From an uncultured Clostridia bacterium (GTDB taxonomy: Bacteria > Bacillota > Clostridia > Oscillospirales > CAG-272), in NCBI GenBank assembly GCA_904501765.1, contig CAJGCM010000071.1, forward strand, positions 1-10,636: a stretch of 10,636 nucleotides of DNA, read 5' to 3'. Each line of letters begins with the position of its first letter. The stretch's first letter is position 1. Positions 6,360 to 10,636 of this stretch are shown here, piece after piece. A program made the translations under genes and the position numbers. Below the pieces are notes generated by a model. That model worked only from the letters and a program-made list of their open reading frames with translations. It ran no database searches and was not told the origin of the DNA.

Positions 6360-9300
6360 GTGAAAAACATAAAAAAACTATTGCTCCTTTTGCTGGCTGT
6401 AGCGATAATCTTATCACTTATAGCGGCAGTCGGCTTGGGAGTTGGCGCTTACAGTGAGAGCTTTTCGGGTATGGATATAAGCCATATTGGCTCTCCCGAA
6501 AACAAGGTGCTGACCGCAGAAAAAATACTCAGCGAATTTCTCGGTGAGAAGCTTTCGGAGCTGGAAAGTGAATTCTTGTCCGAGTTTTGCAGCTTTAAAA
6601 TTACATACAGTGACCTTATAACGACGGATAATATAACGCTCTGTTATGACGATGTCGAGAAGACTCTGACAGTCACACCGAGGACGTACTATTACGGAAA
6701 CGGCAACGGATATATAAACTGGAGCCCCGTGTCCGTCGCCCTTGGTGAGAATACAGTTCCCGTAAGCTATGCTTCATCGAGCGCAGTGTTCAGTGACGTT
6801 GAGAGGGAGGCGAGCGCCTCGGTAACAGTTGAATACGAGGCAGACGTTATTTTAGACCCTGCGGATTTGCAGATTTTGGTTAATTTTTACCGTGACTGCG
6901 CCGCTCTTATTATGGAAGAGCAGGAATATATCCGCCAAATGAAAATTTACGAGGAATATTTACACGCAAGGCGAGTTTACGAAGAAGCGCAGGGCAGATA
7001 CAACGACTACCTTGAAGAGCTGCTTGAGTACGAAAGTCTTGTTCAGGAATACGATAATTACACCGAAGCTATGGAGGCTTATTCGGAAGCGTACGCCCTC
7101 TATCTTGAATATTTGAGAGTGTTTGAGGAGTACGAGGAGGAGCTTCTTGAATACGAGGCGTACGTGTCTTATAAAAAGCAGGTTTCTCAGCAGTTGAATA
7201 TACTTGATATGACCAAAAAGCAGACCACTGACGGAAGAAGCCTTTATGCGGCGGTAATGGGAAACGCCGTAGACAGTGTTCTTGATAATAAATCCCTCAT
7301 AACGGGCGCCGCTATAGGAGCGGACGTCGCTATTGTGGATATGGCAGGTGAGGCTACGGAAAATTTAAGAACGCTTTTGCCAACCTATTTTTCCTTCAAA
7401 ACCGAAGAGGAAAAATATAACTACTATTCAATTAACTACGAGAAATTTTGCGAAAATTTCAGAAATCTTGCGGTAAGCCTTGAGGCACTTTATAAGGTGC
7501 CTAAAGTAAGAGGCTTGCTGATGTCTCAGGAAAAGGACAAAAAATACGTAATACTTGTGGCGCAGCTGGTTATGGTAACCAATGCTATTTGTGACGGACC
7601 GGTCAAGAACTACGAAGGTAAGATTTCTTTTGGCTCAGACTGGACTATTGAAAATAAAACCGTAACAGAAGCTCTCGGTGGCAACTTCCTTACCGATTCC
7701 GATAATGCCTCTCCCTTGAAAAACGGTTATCCCGATGCTGTAAGTAAGCCTAAAGCCCCCGAGGTAATTACCGAGCCAAAACGTCCTCAAAGACCGAAAA
7801 CTCCGGTAAAGCCTGACCCTGTGGAGCAGCCAACTATGCCCGAGGAGGTATTTGAGCCGTCGGAGCCTTATGCATCGGTCGACGTAAAGACTACTGTGGC
7901 GAGGCTTGATTCGGTGGAGCGTGAGGCGCTTATTGCGGATTATGAAAACACCGAGGAGCGGCGGGAGCCTAATGCGATTTATTATTTGAAGCTTTCTGCC
8001 AGGACCGAGAAGGCGGTGTTTGGCGAAGATGTAACCGTGAAATTTTACGATACCGACGGAAGTGCGCTGCTTTACGAAAGTGCCGTAAGAGAGGGAAGTT
8101 TTGCCGTATATGAAGGAGAGGTTCCAGAAAAGAAAACCGATGCTATGGGAATGTATGAGTTTAACGGCTGGTGCGATGCGTCCGGAAATGCGGTATCTCT
8201 GATGTCAATTAATGAAGACTTAACTCTGTATCCAACCTTTAAAACTTTGCCATTCAGCTACGACGTCACCTGGAATCTTGGAGCAAGGGTGATAACCGAA
8301 AGCGTTAAGGCGGGAGAGCTGCCAAGCTGCCCCGAGCTTCCCGTGAAGCCCGACGGCGGCGATTTTATGTATGTATTTTCGGGCTTTGATAAGCCACTGT
8401 CACCTGTGGCTTCGAACGTAACGTACACCGCTCTTTTTGACAGAAAATATATAGTCCCCTTCAGTGACGAAGGTGGTGCCGAAATAAGCTATGACGGGGG
8501 CGGTATTATTTGCTCAGCCTATGAAACCTATGATAACACCCTTGATATATCAGACCTGCTCGACAGAGCGGTAAAAGCGAGCGGTTTAACTCTTATTACC
8601 AACAGAGGAGAGCTTGAATTTCTCTATTCCGACGTTTTTCTTATGAAATCTGCGGGAGTTCGTTATATTAAGCTGAACGTGGCAAGTCGCGGAGGCTTTG
8701 GAGAACGCTATTCGGTGCAGCTTTTCAATGGAGATATGGAGGAAATAACAGATACTACTGTCAGAGCGAAGGCAACCTTTGCCTCTACGGTGGCAAATTA
8801 TCCTAATGCGGTAGTGTATTCCGTCGCAGGAGCGGAAGAGCGTAAATATCACAAATTTACCTCGGGTGCGAATACCGTCAGCTTTTCTCTTGAAAACTCA
8901 AAGGTTTACAGGTCGGATTTGGAGTTCGAAATATCTGCGCTTCCTTCGGACGGCGCATCTGTTTTGTGCGACGCAAAAATAGCCCGCCCGGGTGAACGTG
9001 TAACGGTAAAGGTGACTCTCGACGAAGGAGTTGAGCTGTCGAAAATTATCGTTACCTCGGGAGGCGTGTCTGTTTTTGTAGATGAAAGCGGCAGCTTTGT
9101 AATGCCTATGGGGGACGTAGACGTGGCTGTTGTAACGAAGCTGAAGATGTGGACTGTAACATTCGTAGTTGGCGACAAGGTTATATCCGTACAGAAGCTT
9201 CGTCACGGCGAGAAAATAGTTATGCCGGCGGCTCCCAAGCTTGAAAACGACGGTAAGTACTCCTACGAGTTCCTCGGTTGGTCGGAGGACAGTGATGTTG

Positions 9301-9524
9301 CAACCGAAAACCTTACCTTCGAGGCGGAGTTTAAAAAGACTCTTCTGCCGGAAAAACCAAAGGAAGAAGGTATTATATTATCCGACACGGTATGGCGCTT
9401 GGTTACCGTAGGCATAGTTGCGGCAGTGGTTCTGCTTTCGGGAATCACGGTAGGCGTAATTTTCTTAGTCAGATGGCTTATACGTCGGTGCCGTGTGAAA
9501 AATGCTCAAAAAAACGAAGTGTAA
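6360..9524 (+). CDS. Large membrane-anchored surface protein with 17-residue Tyr repeats and Listeria-Bacteroides repeats
   Basis: A 1054-residue extracellular protein of unknown function. Order of parts: signal peptide at about 1-30 (two Lys pairs, then a long Leu-rich core); a globular stretch; a helical Glu/Tyr-rich region with five exact 17-residue repeats (190-274); a second globular part; a Pro/Lys-rich linker (about 462-506, many KP, RP and EP pairs); then three Listeria-Bacteroides (InlB B-type, Flg_new) beta repeats near 558-631 (YEFNGW), 634-696 (YVFSGF) and 931-994 (YEFLGW), the last two separated by further beta-rich sequence including SFVMPMGDVDV. A transmembrane helix near 1010-1035 is followed by a basic cytoplasmic tail. 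There is no LPXTG motif, so anchoring is by the membrane helix. The start is GTG (6360), chosen because the signal peptide begins there; the ribosome binding site is weak. No terminator separates it from mnmM 47 bases upstream. Adhesion or a structural surface role is a guess. Confidence 0.85.
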   Translation: MKNIKKLLLLLLAVAIILSLIAAVGLGVGAYSESFSGMDISHIGSPENKVLTAEKILSEFLGEKLSELESEFLSEFCSFKITYSDLITTDNITLCYDDVEKTLTVTPRTYYYGNGNGYINWSPVSVALGENTVPVSYASSSAVFSDVEREASASVTVEYEADVILDPADLQILVNFYRDCAALIMEEQEYIRQMKIYEEYLHARRVYEEAQGRYNDYLEELLEYESLVQEYDNYTEAMEAYSEAYALYLEYLRVFEEYEEELLEYEAYVSYKKQVSQQLNILDMTKKQTTDGRSLYAAVMGNAVDSVLDNKSLITGAAIGADVAIVDMAGEATENLRTLLPTYFSFKTEEEKYNYYSINYEKFCENFRNLAVSLEALYKVPKVRGLLMSQEKDKKYVILVAQLVMVTNAICDGPVKNYEGKISFGSDWTIENKTVTEALGGNFLTDSDNASPLKNGYPDAVSKPKAPEVITEPKRPQRPKTPVKPDPVEQPTMPEEVFEPSEPYASVDVKTTVARLDSVEREALIADYENTEERREPNAIYYLKLSARTEKAVFGEDVTVKFYDTDGSALLYESAVREGSFAVYEGEVPEKKTDAMGMYEFNGWCDASGNAVSLMSINEDLTLYPTFKTLPFSYDVTWNLGARVITESVKAGELPSCPELPVKPDGGDFMYVFSGFDKPLSPVASNVTYTALFDRKYIVPFSDEGGAEISYDGGGIICSAYETYDNTLDISDLLDRAVKASGLTLITNRGELEFLYSDVFLMKSAGVRYIKLNVASRGGFGERYSVQLFNGDMEEITDTTVRAKATFASTVANYPNAVVYSVAGAEERKYHKFTSGANTVSFSLENSKVYRSDLEFEISALPSDGASVLCDAKIARPGERVTVKVTLDEGVELSKIIVTSGGVSVFVDESGSFVMPMGDVDVAVVTKLKMWTVTFVVGDKVISVQKLRHGEKIVMPAAPKLENDGKYSYEFLGWSEDSDVATENLTFEAEFKKTLLPEKPKEEGIILSDTVWRLVTVGIVAAVVLLSGITVGVIFLVRWLIRRCRVKNAQKNEV
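6927..7181 (+). repeat. Five tandem 17-codon (51-base) repeats coding a Tyr-periodic helix
   Basis: Within the surface protein, residues 190-274 divide exactly into five 17-residue units starting YIRQMKI, YEEAQGR, YESLVQE, YSEAYAL and YEEELLE. Tyr occupies positions 1, 8 and 11 in all five units, and position 12 is mostly Leu. The remaining positions are mainly Glu, Ala, Leu and Arg. The unit is conserved in protein pattern but not in DNA sequence, so it is an old repeat under selection rather than a recent duplication. Confidence 0.9.
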
Positions 9525-9579
9525 TTTAGTAGCATTGACGATAAAAGTAAAAAACTTATAGCTTAAGTTAAAAAAGGTA

Positions 9580-9608
9580 TTGATTTTCAAAAATTCGGGT
9601 GCTATAAT
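9580..9608 (+). promoter_or_regulatory. Promoter of the right-end secreted protein gene
   Basis: TTGATT (9580-9585) and a perfect TATAAT (9603-9608) at 17 bases, with TGC directly before the -10 (extended -10). Transcription should start near 9615, leaving a leader of about 80 bases. This marks the right-end gene as its own transcription unit. Confidence 0.88.
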
Positions 9609-9631
9609 TTACACAAGCGTACTATATTTAC

Positions 9632-9664
9632 ATATGCGGGTGCGTGTCAGCTCCCGCATATTTT
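9632..9664 (+). terminator. Leader hairpin with short T run: attenuator or read-through terminator
   Basis: Stem ATATGCGGG/CCCGCATAT (9632-9640 with 9653-9661, 9 bp) with a 12-base loop, followed by TTTT (9661-9664) and then C. It lies downstream of the 9580-9608 promoter and 16 bases before the AAGGAG of the next gene. It could end read-through from the large surface gene, attenuate the new transcript, or simply stabilise its 5' end. The T run is short, so full termination is uncertain. Confidence 0.55.
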
Positions 9665-9696
9665 CGCTAGCAAATATACAAAGGAGAAACGGGGAC

Positions 9697-10636
9697 ATGA
9701 AAAAGAAAAGTTTTCGCTTGAAAATAGCGTTAACAATGCTGCTCGTTGTAATGATGCTTTTCAGCTTCGCTGCAGTTACCGTACTCGCAGCGTCGGGCGA
9801 TACCTCCTCGGGCGCAGAGGAGAGCACAGAGCTCTTCAAGGTGACCTATATCGAGGCTACCGATACTGAAAAAGCAAAGCTTGATATAAGGCTCTCAGCC
9901 GATGTAGCTGTCATTACATCGATGAAAAAGGAGGACCTCGCTCGCTTTAAGGACGAATTGTATGACGCTATATACATGTTATCGTACGATTCCGTAGTTA
10001 AAGCAAGTGCGGATAACGGCACAGAAGGCGCTGTGCTGACTGCCGATGAGGAAACATCGGTCATAATCCCTCCGGATTTAGACCTTGATTCAATTAACGT
10101 AAAAGAGCTTGAAGCCTTCCTGCGCAGCCATCTTAACGATACTGATGCGAAGGAAAAGTTTGAGGCTGTTATGAGTGGCGAATACGACGCCATCATATCG
10201 ATAGCCATTGATAAATACGTCAACAGAGACGGCGCTCATACCTATGACGAGGTTGCCGGAAAGGTAACGGATATCGTCAATGAGTACGTTCCTATAATTT
10301 ATGCTGACGAGCCCGAGGTTATCGAGGAGAAGAAGGCTCTTACCGAAAACAAGATAATAGAGGTTGTCTCCGAGGTTAAGGACGCAACTGAGAACGGTGA
10401 GAAATTCCAGATCAGTGTCGAGGATGTTCTTACGTCCATAACGACAATCGAGATTGGTGAAACCGCAGCTGACCGCGCCGTGGTTTACAAGGACGACGTT
10501 TTTGTAAACGACGAGGTTATGCACCTTATAAACAACCTTCCCAATCTTGCCGAGGTTAAGGATTTCACCAACGAGGAGATGGTTCTTGATTACAGCGTTC
10601 TCGTAACGATGGCGTTCGGTGAGATAGATTTCGACC
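9697..10636 (+). CDS. Secreted protein of unknown function, 3' end beyond the window
   Basis: Open from ATG 9697 to the window edge, 313 complete codons with no stop. A typical signal peptide is present: MKKKSFRLK, a hydrophobic core (LLVVMMLFSFAAVTV) and a likely cleavage after LAA near residue 30. The mature part seen so far is acidic and reads as mixed helix and strand, with several segments of the type EVIEEKKALTENKIIEVV. I recognise no catalytic motif and no beta repeat in the visible part. AAGGAG (9681-9686) lies ten bases before the ATG. A strong promoter and a leader hairpin precede it, so it is expressed separately from the large surface protein upstream, although both are exported and lie next to each other. 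The C-terminal anchor, if any, is outside the window. Confidence 0.85.
   Translation, partial: MKKKSFRLKIALTMLLVVMMLFSFAAVTVLAASGDTSSGAEESTELFKVTYIEATDTEKAKLDIRLSADVAVITSMKKEDLARFKDELYDAIYMLSYDSVVKASADNGTEGAVLTADEETSVIIPPDLDLDSINVKELEAFLRSHLNDTDAKEKFEAVMSGEYDAIISIAIDKYVNRDGAHTYDEVAGKVTDIVNEYVPIIYADEPEVIEEKKALTENKIIEVVSEVKDATENGEKFQISVEDVLTSITTIEIGETAADRAVVYKDDVFVNDEVMHLINNLPNLAEVKDFTNEEMVLDYSVLVTMAFGEIDFD

Noticed and set aside
9553..9569. Hairpin AACTTA/TAAGTT after the large surface gene as a terminator
   Set aside because: Only six A/T-rich pairs, and it is followed by A residues rather than a T run on the coding strand.

Overview
The window looks like chromosomal DNA of an uncultured anaerobic clostridium (Firmicutes/Bacillota, probably an Oscillospirales-like gut lineage). 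The signs are TTGACA/TATAAT promoters, AAAGGA-type ribosome binding sites, an RqcH with the Bacillus-type Asp97-Arg98 pair, a YtqB/MnmM-family methyltransferase, and secreted proteins carrying Listeria-Bacteroides repeats. This placement is inferred from protein families; no marker gene was compared.

Layout. 1-334 is an unexplained left edge with several hairpins and, on the minus strand, an open frame running off the window. 335-521 is a minus-strand tRNA-Gln(UUG) unit with a consensus promoter and a strong terminator that overlaps the tRNA 3' end. 572-1368 is a minus-strand ThuA-like gene with its own terminator. It is divergent from cca (1607-2812), and the two share an intergenic region holding a perfectly symmetric double -10 element. 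After the cca terminator comes a structured leader and a 240-residue degenerate DapF-like protein (3007-3729), then a terminator. A clear new promoter at 3872-3900 starts rqcH (3935-5677), followed by mnmM (5731-6312) and, with no visible terminator between, a 1054-residue membrane-anchored surface protein (6360-9524). A consensus extended -10 promoter and a leader hairpin precede a second secreted protein that runs off the right end (9697-10636).

Function. The left two thirds is largely translation housekeeping: a tRNA, the CCA-adding enzyme that finishes tRNA 3' ends, the ribosome quality control factor RqcH, and a tRNA wobble-uridine methyltransferase. The right third is cell-surface accessory material. 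The most unusual items are five perfect-period 17-residue Tyr repeats in the surface protein, the DapF-like protein that keeps only one of the two catalytic cysteines, the symmetric divergent promoter, and the structured, unassigned left edge.
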